Positions 36,039-46,852 are shown, counted from the first letter of the stretch. The stretch is DNA of 64,000 nucleotides from Eledone cirrhosa (GCA_964016885.1 OZ024744.1:115219302-115283301), one strand, 5' to 3'. The notes: generated by a model not told the origin, from the letters alone. Numbers and translations: made by a program.

Positions 36039-36332
36039 AAATATACACCAGATGAAAATATCTACCAGATGTAAATATACACCATATGAAAATATACACC
36101 AGATGAAAATATACACCAGATGTAAATATACACCAGATTAAAATATACACCAGATATAAATATACACCAGATGAAAATATACACCAGATGAAAATATACA
36201 CCTGATGAAAATATACACCAGATGTAAATATACACCAGATGTAAATATACACCAGATGAAAATATACACCTGATGAAAATATACACCAGAAGTAAAAATA
36301 CACCAGATGTAAATATATACCAGATGAAAATC
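36039..36332. repeat. 17-bp minisatellite
   Basis: About 17 copies of ATATACACCAGATGAAA, with variants in GATGTAAAT and CCTGATG. It starts immediately where the TG array ends. Confidence 0.93.
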
Positions 36333-36469
36333 TCTACATAATTTCACAACAGTGGAGTGACATCAGACATCCAACAAATGCTCCTTACAAACAAATGTTT
36401 TTGCATCTGTTTGAAAGTATGTCGGTATCTGATGTATGGGAAGGCATAGAATTTTAAAGAAATAGAAAG

Positions 36470-36710
36470 AAAGTGACGTCTTAACGAGTATGCCACACCT
36501 TCAACTAACTTACCCTCCACCTCTGGGTCTCGGTATCTGACAGGATGGAGAAGACATTGCTCCAGAGGACAGCAAGGGAGACATATTGGAACAACCACTT
36601 TACCTTGCACCTGCAGATGGCCAACTCCGATTTGATAGCAGAGAGTTGGGATGTGGTCTGGGGACCAAGAACACAGGAAGTCTCCACTGCTACAGGGTCT
36701 ACCACAAACC
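36470..36710 (-). pseudogene. End of the second LINE family, another 5'-truncated copy
   Basis: The minus strand reads DPVAVETSCVLGPQTTSQLS, CKVKWLFQYVSLAVLWSNVF and SILSDTETQRWRVS before a stop. The AVETS(R/C)VLGP motif is shared with the fragment at 8226-8825, so both belong to one family. This one reaches a plausible C-terminus. The left part (36344-36500) is unassigned. Confidence 0.65.
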
Positions 36711-36858
36711 TATCATATCAGTAGGGATGTGGGCTGTGGACCAAGAACACAGGAAGTCTCCACTGCTACAGGGTCTACCACAAACCTATCATATCAGTAG
36801 GGATGTGGGTTGGGGACCAAGAACACAGGAAGTCTCCACTGCTACAAACCTATCAGAG
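36650..36858. repeat. 76-bp tandem triplication
   Basis: ACCAAGAACACAGGAAGTCTC occurs at 36664, 36740 and 36816, exactly 76 bp apart, within nearly identical units. The third copy is shortened after CACTGCTAC. It is built from the end of the LINE fragment (ETSCVLGP codons). Confidence 0.92.
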
Positions 36859-37214
36859 AACGTCCAATACTTGGACAGTTTGCCCTTTTCGACTTGGCGG
36901 GCAGCAGAGCATAGGCTGGATGTTATATTGCAAATACCATTGTGCTGCAGTTTGATCATTTTTATTAAGGATCTTTCCTACATCCTTAACAGTTATTTAT
37001 GCTTAGTTTAGAATCATTGTGTGTTTTAATGTTTCAGGCCTTAATGACTACAGCTTTAGGGTACAGGAGGAAGCTTTAGGGTACAGGAGGATAAAAAAAT
37101 CTGCCCCATTGTCCTGTTTCATCTGGTGACTCAAGGATTAAGGGGTCAACATCGCACATTGTATGGAGTATTCTAGATAGGGCTCACTCTTACCAATCCA
37201 GGGGCTGCCATTTA
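36859..37214. other. Spacer without a gene
   Basis: A doubled AGCTTTAGGGTACAGGAGGA at about 37052 and 37072 is the only structure noticed. It may hold diverged upstream LINE sequence. Confidence 0.4.
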
Positions 37215-38430
37215 CATATATCTGTATCACACTTCAGGAAGGTTATTCAACATCGGGCACTTTGGTGCAAGCACGAAGGTAAATAACATCTATAATACAA
37301 GAGTTTTTGTATGCAGATGACTGCGATCTTTTTGCGCACTCACAAAGTGACATGCAGCATATTATGAGCTCTTTTTCTGAAGTTTGCAGTGCTTTGGGCC
37401 TCACAATAAGCTTGGAAAAGACTGTTGTGATGTATCAGCCAGTACCTGGGAAGGAATACACTACACCAAGTGTGTATGTGTACAGAAAGAGGCTAAAAGT
37501 TGCCGACAAGTTTGTTTACCATGGTAGTACGTTGAACAATTCATGCACACTTGATGAAATATCCTTAAGAATCAAGAAACCCAGTGATGCTTTTGGACAG
37601 CTGAATGGTCCAGATGTGGTATCACTATCGAAACCAAGGTGAAAGTGTATCTGACTTGTGTCGTCTCCTCTTTGCTTTATGCTTGTGAAACGTGGGTCAC
37701 ATACAGAAAGCACCTCAAGGAACTGGAGAGATTTCACCAACAATCTCTTTGAAACTTACTTGGGGTGCGATGGAAAATGTTCGTCAGTGATTTGGAAGTT
37801 CTCGAATGGGGCAGGTACATGACTATAGAGAGCATGTTCTTTCAGCATCAGTTGAGGTGGTGTGGACATATGGTCCGGATGTCTGATGATCGTATTCCAA
37901 AGTAACTACGAAGAACTGTGTGAAGGATGGTGACCACCACACAAACCAAAAATACAGTACCGGAGCTGTGTCAGAGGCACCTTGGCTTGCACAGCAATTT
38001 AATCTGCCGAATGGGAGAAAATGGCTGAGGAGCAAGTGAAGTGGAGAGGTTTAATCTAGTCAGGTAGTGAACACTTTTAAACCTGTCAGAGAGAACACCT
38101 AACACTGAAAAGGAAGGTAAGGAAAGGAGACTGTTCTGAACTGCCTGCTGTTGAGCAACATCTGGTTTGCCAGCACTATGGTCAAGTCTGCCTGAGTAAA
38201 GCTGGTTTGACTAGACACAAACAAAGTCATATCAATAGACCTCATGTTGATTATGATCTGAAAAGGTGTAAGGAATGTGGCAAGGAATGTGCTAGCATGG
38301 GAGGTCTTAAAAGACACATGAGAACAGACAGCCAGAACCAAGCCGTGGAAGGTCTCAGGGGGTCTACAGTTGCCATGGGTGTGTCAGAGGCTGGTTTAAA
38401 GAGCCACATTTGTGCCTCACATTTCTGAGC
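37215..38430 (+). pseudogene. Third LINE family: reverse transcriptase end with C2H2 fingers
   Basis: The stretch starts with SGRLFNIGHFGASTKVNN and, after a frameshift, has the palm motif with an intact box (EFLYADDCDLFAHSQSD), then CSALGLTISLEKTVVMYQPV and FVYHGSTLNNS. Later frames give SSLLYACETWVTYRKHLKEL, RWCGHMVRMSDDRIPK and finally two C2H2-type fingers, CQHYGQVCLSKAGLTRHKQSH-like and CKECGKECASMGGLKRHMR-like, at about 38165-38325. This order (reverse transcriptase, then terminal fingers) is known to me from endonuclease-reverse-transcriptase LINEs of invertebrates. Several stops and frameshifts show that it is dead. It is 5'-truncated; no endonuclease is present. Confidence 0.8.
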
Positions 38431-38479
38431 ATTTTATCAGGTGATGGCAATGCTCAAACTCAAGTTTGTGGCCATCATG

Positions 38480-38715
38480 TATACATGTATGTATGTATGT
38501 GTATGTATATATGTAAGTATGTGTATGTATATATGTAAGTATGTGTATGTATATATGTATGTATGTATATGTATGTATGTGTGCATGATTATGTATATGT
38601 GTGTGTGTATGTATGTATGTATATCTGAATGTATATGTGTATATGTATGTGTGTGCATGTATGTATATATGTATGTGTATAGGTATGTATGTATATATAT
38701 GTATATTTATTTAAA
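38480..38715. repeat. TATG/TGTA microsatellite
   Basis: Mixed TATG, TATA and TGTG steps throughout. Confidence 0.9.
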
Positions 38716-38926
38716 CAAAGAGAAGTGGAAGTAAAGAGAGGAGATGGAGAGATATGAAAACGAAAAGAAAGAAAGAAAGAAGTCTAAGTAGTAGTAGTAA
38801 TAGTGGTAGTAGTAGTAATAGTAGTAGTAGTGAGCCGTGGGAGAAAGGGACTATGCAAAGTAGTGAGAGTTACGAGAGCAAAGTAAGTTAGTCCTGCAAA
38901 GACCTTTGGTGCTGACCGATGATTAC
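38716..38926. other. Intron sequence next to the exon donor, with AGT/GAAA simple repeats
   Basis: AAAG and AGT runs lie at 38762-38832. On the minus strand this is the start of the intron that follows the exon (GTAATC at 38921-38926). The open frame continuing through it ends in a threonine run and is read-through. Confidence 0.6.
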
Positions 38927-39634
38927 CTGTCGATAGAGCTGACTGAAAATCTGACCAATTCTCAGTGGTGTTCTGGTCACCTGACTCTCTACTATCAACC
39001 GATGTACTATCAAATTTCTCCTTCAATGTAGATGATGCACTCGAGACAGACATAGATTGCAAGTCGTCCTCAATGGAGTTTAATTGCCTCAAGACAGCAT
39101 ATTTGTCTAACTGGTTTGTCGCCATTTCAATCTCCTTCTTCATAGAATGTATTATCGGAGCGGCCTTGAAGTCAGAATATTCATCTTCCACAGCGTTAAG
39201 ATCTGCCGTTTTGAACTCAGTGCATCCAGCATTTTTCTTGGCCTTTATTGAACTTAAGTTGGCAAAAGAGCCAACTTTTACAGTGCTGGCTAAATTATTT
39301 GCTCCCGGGGGTTTACTTAATAGAGGGGGAACTACTTCTTTTGAAGGATGTGGGGCAGTAATGGTTGGACTAGGACTTTTGGAAGGGTCATCTGGGTTGC
39401 TTGAAAATAATGTATTCCCTAAGTGTAAAGATCTGCGCGTGGAAGATAAATTTGGGGAGGGAACCTGCTGCATCTTTCGGCGGCTCTTAAAATCGTCAAC
39501 ATAAAGATCGAGGGCTTTAAAGTCCTCACCCTCGGACTGCTCCGAAGTGCTGAACTGGCTGGTATCATCACTGGGTTTACTGTCAGCAGACTTGAAGTCG
39601 TCATAATCATCATCAAAGCTATTAGTCGAGGTAC
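38927..39634 (-). CDS. Internal exon of a host gene, possibly gamma-synergin-like
   Basis: On the minus strand an acceptor (TTCTTATTATTCAG) is followed by GTACCTCG, and the exon ends CGACAG before a donor GTAATC. Exactly 708 nt lie between, and both ends fall after the first codon base, so the exon is symmetric (phase 1-1). Its 235 complete codons have normal composition, unlike everything around them. The protein is hydrophilic and rich in S, D and K, and is probably disordered. It has repeated acidic-aromatic motifs (YDDFKSAD, EDFKALD, YVDDFKS, EYSDFKAA, NWSDFQSA), a serine/proline stretch, RRSLHLG and DKYAVLRQL. DDF-type motifs bind clathrin-adaptor ears, and DKYxVxRQL and RSLxLG recall gamma-synergin (AP-1 accessory protein in trans-Golgi/endosome traffic). 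The order of these two segments differs from my memory of the vertebrate protein, so the name is tentative. Neighbouring exons are not visible in the window. Confidence 0.8.
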
Positions 39635-40081
39635 CTGAATAATAAGAAATTGCACCTCTAAACACTTTTAAATCATGTTTTAATATTTAAAAACTATTTA
39701 AAAATTAGAAAAAAAAATTAAAATATTAAAAATTTATAATTAAATGGTTTTTACATTTAAAAATAAAATATATAAAATAATAAATATATTTTTGAAAATA
39801 CATAAACCAATTTGTTAATTAAAAATAAATCAATTATGAGTAAATCAAATCTAAGAGACTTCTTTTTGTTATTTAGCCCCATCTTGTCCCTAATTAATCA
39901 TACATATTATTAAAGACATTCCAGTCGTGACCGTCCAGTCATTTTCCTAGACAGTGAACCCAGGATCGTATTAACCAATGTGTCCTTTACTAAGGCAGTT
40001 AGGAGGGATTTGAAAGAGATTAGATGTTATTTCTAGCAGATCAAGAAAGTAGGCCCCACCACTGTTTCAGATAGATGCCAA
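39635..40081. other. Intron sequence upstream of the exon, very AT-rich
   Basis: The first 200 bp beyond the acceptor are nearly all A and T (AAATTAAAATATTAAAAATT). The remainder is ordinary non-coding sequence. I see no second exon. Confidence 0.5.
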
Positions 40082-40330
40082 GCCAGTGTCTTGCTTTATG
40101 GTGTCAATGTATGTGACATGATGTCCAGAGTCACTACTATGTCCACCATTGCAATCTTCAGTTTCTGGCCAGTGTCCTCACTTAGGCTGTCAATGTATCT
40201 GACATGATGTCCACATTTCTCTGTCCATCATTACCATCTTCAGTTCCAGGCCAGTATCCAGCTTCAAATGGTCAATATATGTGACATGACATCCACTATA
40301 CTTCCCCACATTGTCATGTGAATCCCACAA
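40082..40330. repeat. Diverged triplication, about 86-91 bp unit
   Basis: GCCAGTGTC or GCCAGTATCC occurs at about 40083, 40169 and 40260, each followed by GTCAATGTATGTGACATGA or a close variant and a GTCCA-CATT segment. The copies are old and diverged. Confidence 0.75.
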
Positions 40331-40510
40331 GACCAGCATCCATGCTCCTTCTTCTGGATGTCATGCACAATTTCCTGATAGACTAAGTGAATTTTCTCTG
40401 AACCTCTAACATTTGGGATCACTCAATACAGGCATCCATTTGTCATATGCTGCTGCTGCAAATAGGAGAGATTTATGAGTCCTGTTTAGAAACACAACAG
40501 AAAACCAGTG
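40331..40510. other. Spacer without a gene
   Basis: Nothing recognisable lies between the triplication and the 47-bp minisatellite. Confidence 0.5.
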
Positions 40511-41740
40511 GAAGATCTGGTCTTGTGACATGTTAAACCTAATGTTACCATATTCCAGAAGATCTGGTCTTATGACATGTTAAACCTAATGTTACCATAT
40601 TCCAGAAGATCTGGTCTTATGACATATTAAACCTAATGTTACCATATTCCAGAAGATCTGGTCTTATGACATGTTAAACCTAATGTTACCATATTCCTGA
40701 AGATCTAGTCTTATGAGATGTTAAACCTAATGTTACCATATTCCAGAAGATCTGGTTTTATCAGATGTTAAACCTAATGTTACCATATTCCTGAAGATCT
40801 GGTCTTATGACATATTAAACCTAATGTTACCATATTCCAGAAGCTCTGGTCTTATGAGATGTTAAACCTAATGTTACCATATTCCAGAAGATCTGGTCTT
40901 ATGACATGTTAAACCTAATGTTACCATATTCCAGAAGATCTGGTCTTATGACATGTTAAACCTAATGTTACCATATTCCAGAAGATCTGGTCTTATGACA
41001 TATTAAACCTAATGTTACCATATTCCAGAAGATCTGGTCTTATGACATGTTAAACCTAATGTTACCATATTCCTGAAGATCTGGTCTTATGACATGTTAA
41101 ACCTAATGTTACCATATTCCAGAAGCTCTGGTCTTATGAGATGTTAAACCTAATGTTACCATATTCCAGAAGATCTGGTCTTATGACATGTTAAACCTAA
41201 TGTTACCATATTCCTGAAGATCTGATCTGGTCTTACGACATGTTAAACCTAATGTTACCATATTCCAGAAGATCTGGTCTTATGACATGTTAAACCTAAT
41301 GTTACCATATTCCAGAAGATCTGGTCTTATGACATATTAAACCTAATGTTACCATATTCCAGAAGATCTGGTCTTATGACATGTTAAACCTAATGTTACC
41401 ATATTCCAGAAGATCTGGTCTTATAATATGTTAAACCTAATGTTACCATATTCCAGAAGATCTGGTCTTATCAGATGTTAAACCTAATGTTACCATATTC
41501 AAGAAGATCTGGTCTTATGACATGTTAAACCTAATGTTACCATATTCCAGAAGATCTGGTTTTATCAGATGTTAAACCTAATGTTACCATATTCCTGAAG
41601 ATCTGGTCTTATGACATGTTAAACCTAATGTTACCATATTCCAGAAGATCTGGTTTTATCAGATGTTAAACCTAATGTTACCATATTCCAGAAGATCTGG
41701 TTTTATCAGATGTTAAACATAATGTTACCATATTCCAGAA
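40511..41740. repeat. 47-bp minisatellite, about 26 units
   Basis: The core is AAGATCTGGTCTTATGAC, then TGTTAAACCTAATGTTACC and ATATTCC. Variants are few: GACATG/GACATA/GAGATG/CAGATG, CCAG/CCTG and GGTCTT/GGTTTT. One unit near 41217 carries an extra ATCTG. There is no open frame. Confidence 0.97.
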
Positions 41741-41984
41741 ATGTTACGGTTACAAAGCATTTTATATTCATTTGTCTATAGATTTTTTAATCTGTTGCTG
41801 TTGGATGAAGCCCAAGCAACTATGCCAGTTTTTAAACCTACTTGTCCTTGCTGTCCATGTGTGGCTTGGACACAAGACACGTAGCAGAATTTGAACCTAG
41901 ATTATCAAGAAAGAGAGAGCAAAGAAACTTGTCCAACATTGTAACACTTGTGCTTATTCACGGCATCTTGATTGTTACTTTGTG
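41741..41984. other. Spacer without a gene
   Basis: No recognised element. The small plus-strand frame starting at 41842 has no supporting motif. Confidence 0.5.
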
Positions 41985-42120
41985 TTTGTTTTATCAACCA
42001 GAGAAGGATAAACAGCAGAGTTGAGCTGAGCAGGATTAGAACTCAAAGAGCAGAGATCCAGAACAAAGACCACAAAATCTATAATCTGACACTCTTATGC
42101 CAACAACAGAGATATTTAAA
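41985..42120 (-). mobile_element. Degenerate tRNA-derived SINE, tentative
   Basis: GGATTAGAACTCAAAG near 42030 resembles an inverted box B (GAGTTC with flanks), and the order of blocks around it (AGAGATCCAGAACAAAGACC, CTGACACTCTTATGCC) resembles an inverted tRNA-like head of a SINE different from the one found elsewhere here. I cannot define its ends. Confidence 0.35.
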
Positions 42121-42127
42121 CAGGTTC

Positions 42128-42345
42128 AAACACACACATTCAAACGTACATGCACAGACATTCAAGCACACACACACACACACACACAAAGATACATATG
42201 CACACAGACATACATTCAAACATACACACACACACACACTCAAACATACATAGACTTACACACACAAACACACACACTCAAACATACACACTTAAACATA
42301 CAGACATACATACATGCACACATATAAACATACAATCATACACAC
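42128..42345. repeat. CA-rich microsatellite
   Basis: CACACA runs with ACATACA and TCAAAC interruptions. Histidine/threonine-rich frames across it are shadows. Confidence 0.9.
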
Positions 42346-42449
42346 ACAGACATTATATAGTACTCAATATTCATCATCAACTACTGTGTGACAGAGTCCC
42401 AGGCCTGACAGAATATATTGTGTCTATTTGTTGGTCAGTTTAAAATTAT

Positions 42450-44505
42450 ACAACCACTACCACCACCACAACCACTACCGCCACCATCACTACCACCCCA
42501 ACAACCACTACCACAACAACCACTACCACCACAACAACCACTACCACCCCAACAACAACCACCACCCCAACAACCACTACCACCCCTACAACCACTACCA
42601 CCACTACCACCCCACCAACCACTACCACCACAACAACAACAACCACCCCAACAACCACTACCACCCCAACAACAACCACTACCACCCCAACAACCACTAC
42701 CACCCCAACAACCACAATCACCCCAACAACCACCACCACAACAACCACTACCACCCAAACAACCACTACCACCACAACAACCACTACCACCACAACAACA
42801 ACAACCACCACACCAACCACTCCAACAATCACTACCACTCCAACAACCACTACCACCCCTACAACCACTACTACCACTACCACCCCACCAACCACTACCA
42901 CCCCAACAACCACTACCACCCCAACCACAACAACAACCACTACCACCCCAACAACCACAATCACCCCAACAACCACCACCACAACAACCACTACCACCCA
43001 AACAACCACTACCACCACAACAACCACTACCACCACAACAACAACAACCACCACACCAACCACTCCAACAATCACAACCACCCCAACAACCACTACCACC
43101 CCTACAACCACTACCACCCAAACAACCACTACCACCACAACAACCACTACCACCCCAACAACAACCACCACCCCAACAACCACTACCACCCCAACAACCA
43201 CTACCACCACAACAACCACTACCACCACAACAACCACTACCACCCAAACAACTACCACAACAACCACTACCACCACAACAATCACTGCCACCCCAACAAC
43301 CACTACCACCACAACAACCACTACCACCCCAACAACCACTTCCACCCAAACAACCACTACCACCCCAACAACCACTACCACCACAACAACCACTACCACC
43401 CCAACAACCACTTCCACCCAAACAACCACTACCACCCCAACAACCACTACCACCACAACAACCACTACCACCACAACAACCACTACCACCCAAACAACCA
43501 CTACCACCCCAACAACCACTACCACCCCAACAACCACTACCACCCAAACAACCACTACCACCACAACAACCACTACCACCCCAACAACCACTACCACCAC
43601 AACAACCACTACCACCCCAACAACCACTACCACCCAAACAACCACTACCACCCCAACAACCACTACCACCCAAACAACCACTACCACCCCAACAACCACT
43701 ACCACCCAAACAACCACTACCACCCCAACAACTACTACCACCCCAACAACCACTACCACCACAACAACCACTACCACCCCAACAACCACTACCGCCCCAA
43801 CAACCACTACCACCCAAACAACCACTACCACCCAAACAACCACTACCACCACAACAACCACTACCACCCAAACAACCACTACCACCCCAACAACTACTAC
43901 CACCCAAACAACCACTACCACCCAAACAACCACTACCACCCAAACAACCACTACCACCCCAACAACCACTACCACCCAAACAACCACTACCACCCCACCA
44001 ACCACTACCACCCCAACAACCACTACCACCCCAACAACCACTACCACCCAAACAACCACTACCACCCAAACAACCACTACCACCCAAACAACCACTACCA
44101 CCCCACCAACCACTACCACCCCAACAACCACTACCACCCAAACAACCACTACCACCCCACCAACCACTACCACCCCAACAACCACTACCACCCCAACAAC
44201 AGCAACCACCCCAACAACCACCACAACAACCACTACCACCACAACAATCACTGCCACCCCAACAACCACTACCACCACAACAACAACAACCACTCCAACA
44301 ACCACTACCACTCCAACAACCACTACCACCACAACAACCACTGCCACCCCAACAACATCTACTACCACAACTACCACCACAACAACAACAACCACTACCA
44401 CCACAACAACCACCCCAACAACCATTACCGCCCCAACAACCATTACCACCCTAACAACCACAACCACAACAACAATAACCACAACAACAACTACACTCTA
44501 TTGCT
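42450..44505. repeat. 2-kb minisatellite, 18-bp unit (CAA/CCA/ACC-rich)
   Basis: The main unit is CAACAACCACTACCACC plus one base (CCC or CCA or CAA context), 18 bp, with 15-bp and shorter steps at the left end. All length changes keep multiples of three, so all three plus frames stay open: PLPPQQ, NNHYHP and a threonine-rich TTTPTT frame. The threonine frame has no ATG and a stop at 42441-42443. No splice context supports any of them, so I treat the stretch as non-coding. Confidence 0.93.
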
Positions 44506-44655
44506 TATCACATTGACCTCATAGACCCTTAATGTTGCAATGTCACAATGTTTTTACCTTAAACTCTTCATACCTTAGCTTAATTGACCCCTCTCACCTG
44601 CAATATCTTCACAATCTGATATCTAAAAATATTAAACAACTTTATTTTTCCCAAA
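44506..44655. other. Spacer between two minisatellites
   Basis: Ordinary sequence of about 150 bp with nothing recognisable. Confidence 0.5.
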
Positions 44656-45697
44656 CAAGATCTGGAGTTAAATGAAGGTTTGATAGATGTTAACAGATGT
44701 TCAAGATCTGGAGTTAAATGAAGGTTTGATAGATGTTAACAGATTTTCAAGATCTGGAGTTAAATGAAGGTTTGATAGATGTTAACAGATGTTCAAGATC
44801 TGGAGTTAAATGAAGGTTTGATAGATGTTAACAGATGTTCAAGATCTGGAGTTAAATGAAGGTTTGATAGATGTTAACAGATGATCAAGATCTGGAGTTA
44901 AATGAAGGTTTGATAGATGTTAACAGATGTTCAAGATCTGGAGTTAAATGAAGGTTTGATAGATGTTAACAGATGTTCAAGATCTGGAGTTAAATGAAGG
45001 TTTGATAGATGTTAACAGATGTTCAAGATCTGGAGTTAAATGAAGGTTTGATAGATGTTAACAGATGTTCAAGGTCTGGAGTTAAATGAAGGTTTGATAG
45101 ATGTTAACAGATGTTCAAGATCTGGAGTTAAATGAAGGTTTGATAGATGTTAACAGATGTTCAAGATCTGGAGTTAAATGAAGGTTTGATAGATGTTAAC
45201 AGATGTTCAAGGTCTGGAGTTAAATGAAGGTTTGATAGATGTTAACAGATGTTCAAGATCTGGAGTTAAATGAAGGTTTGATAGATGTTAACAGATGTTC
45301 AAGATCTGGAGTTAAATGAAGGTTTGATAGATGTTAACAGATGTTCAAGATCTGGAGTTAAATGAAGGTTTGATAGATGTTAACAGATGTTCAAGATCTG
45401 GAGTTAAATGAAGGTTTGATAGATGTTAACAGATGTTCAAGATCTGGAGTTAAATGAAGGTTTGATAGATGTTAACAGATGTTCAAGATCTGGAGTTAAA
45501 TGAAGGTTTGATAGATGTTAACAGATGTTCAAGATCTGGAGTTAAATGAAGGTTTGATAGATGTTAACAGATGTTCAAGATCTGGAGTTAAATGAAGGTT
45601 TGATAGATGTTAACAGATGTTCAAGATCTGGAGTTAAATGAAGGTTTGATAGATGTTAACAGATGTTCAAGATCTGGAGTTAAATGAAGGTTTGATG
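44656..45697. repeat. 46-bp minisatellite, about 22.6 units, very homogeneous
   Basis: The core is AAGATCTGGAGTTAAATG, then AAGGTTTGATAGATGTTAAC and AGATGTTC. Only about five substitutions are visible across the array (AAGGTCTGG twice, GATGATC once, GATTTTC once, plus the last unit). That is much lower divergence than in the 47-bp array. Confidence 0.97.
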
Positions 45698-45836
45698 GGT
45701 GTCTAAGAAAGTGGTACAGGTAGAACCACATTTGGTAACAAAAAAAATAATGCAAATACAAAGAATAAAAACAATGGTCTGAAAATGATTTTTTCTGAAA
45801 TGTTTTTCAAATGTCTTTTAGTAAGAGTATACTATT
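45698..45836. other. Spacer between minisatellite and SINE
   Basis: AT-rich, no gene. Confidence 0.5.
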
Positions 45837-45853
45837 AATTATATCACGTGATG

Positions 45854-46038
45854 AGGGCGGTGGATTGGCAGTATCGGTAGAGAGTCGGACGCCATGCTTT
45901 CCAGCATAGTTACGTCCCTTTATGTTGTGAGTTCAAATCCCGCCGAGGTTGACTTTGCCTTTCATCCTTATGGGGTCGATAAAATAAAGTACCAGTAATG
46001 CGGTGGGTAATTGCTGGCCTTGTGCCAAAAGTAGAAAC
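45854..46038 (+). mobile_element. tRNA-derived octopod SINE with target duplication
   Basis: It runs from GGGCGGTGGATTGGCAGTATC to CCAAAAGTAGAAAC and is flanked by AATTATATCACGTGATG (45837-45853) and AATTATATCATGTGATG (46039-46055), one mismatch in 17. The right copy is also the first unit of a minisatellite. Confidence 0.92.
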
Positions 46039-46282
46039 AATTATATCATGTGATGTACCTGCTCATTATATCAAGGTGTGTACCTGGTAATTATATCAAG
46101 GTGTGTACCTGGTAATTATATCAAGGTGTATACCTGGTAATTATATCAAGGTGTGTACCTAGTAATTATATCATGTGATGTACGTGGTAATTATATCAAG
46201 GTATGTACCTTGTAATTATATCAAGGTGTGTACCTGGTAGTTATATCAAGGTGTGTACCTAGTAATTATATCAAGATATGTA
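46039..46282. repeat. 25-bp minisatellite starting in the SINE target duplication
   Basis: About nine units with core AATTATATCAAGGTGTG followed by TACCTGGT. The first unit (AATTATATCATGTGATG) equals the SINE's right target duplication, and a later one near 46163 also has CATGTGATG. Confidence 0.92.
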
Positions 46283-46595
46283 AGGTCCACCCTGTAAGGT
46301 GGTTGTGTTGGTGACACAATGAAAAAGCATCCATTTCACACTGTAAGTTCTTAGTTTTGGTGTCATGAAATAAAAGTACCCAGGCCACACTGTAAATGTG
46401 GTTTGTGTTAGGAGAGACATACAGCTGTAGAAACCAATCTAGAAACAGTTCTGTATGAGGAAGACACGTTGATCTGATCTGATTTGTCTCATGCCAGGAA
46501 AACTCATCTAACCCACGCTAGCGTGGAAAATGGACGTTAAACAGTGGTGATAATGATGATGATGATGTTGATGATGATGATGATGATGAACCTGA
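46283..46595 (+). mobile_element. Solo 3' tail of the RTE-like LINE
   Basis: It has TCCACCCTGTAAGGTGGTTG, CACTGTAAATGTGGTTTGTG, AACCCACGCTAGCGTGGAAA, GGACGTTAAACAGTGGTG and GATGAT repeats. It contains the perfect palindrome CCACGCTAGCGTGG at 46513-46526. Confidence 0.8.
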
Positions 46596-46852
46596 CTTGT
46601 TAATTATATTGATTTTGACAATTTATTGCCACCACCACCACCACCACCATCATCCTCATCACCATCATCACCATCATTTTCATCACCACCACCATCATCA
46701 TCACCATCATCCTCATCACCACCACCACCACCATCATCATCTCTATTTACCACAAGGGCAAAGATTAAAGAAACATTATAGGCACGAGTTGGGATTTTTA
46801 CACTGAAATAAAAGGAGTTAAGAAAGCAATATTAGTCGTAGAATAGAAGCCT
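46596..46852. repeat. CAC/CAT microsatellite and short spacer
   Basis: CACCAC and CATCAT steps fill 46626-46742 and read as polyhistidine in one frame. The following 110 bp are unremarkable and lead into the 55-bp array. Confidence 0.85.

Noticed and set aside
22459..36303. Reading frames of hundreds to 2612 codons of cysteine/valine-rich or histidine/threonine-rich protein
   Set aside because: They are translations of the 14-bp TG unit, open in most frames on both strands because the unit lacks stops. There is no start context, splice structure or varied composition.
38207..38428. Stand-alone zinc-finger gene
   Set aside because: The fingers follow reverse transcriptase motifs in the same orientation and decay pattern, so they fit the C-terminus of a dead LINE.
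38784..38926. C-terminal extension of the exon ending in a threonine run
   Set aside because: A consensus donor (GTAATC) ends the exon at 38927. The rest is intron read-through into AGT simple repeat.
38965..39504. Plus-strand 179-codon frame opposite the exon
   Set aside because: It is the antisense shadow of the minus-strand exon. It lacks splice signals and known motifs.
42418..44524. Proline/glutamine-, asparagine/histidine-, glycine/cysteine- and valine-rich frames
   Set aside because: All are frames of one 18-bp CA-rich repeat. Length changes in triplets keep every frame open.
46597..46806. Polyhistidine protein
   Set aside because: Translation of a CAC/CAT microsatellite.
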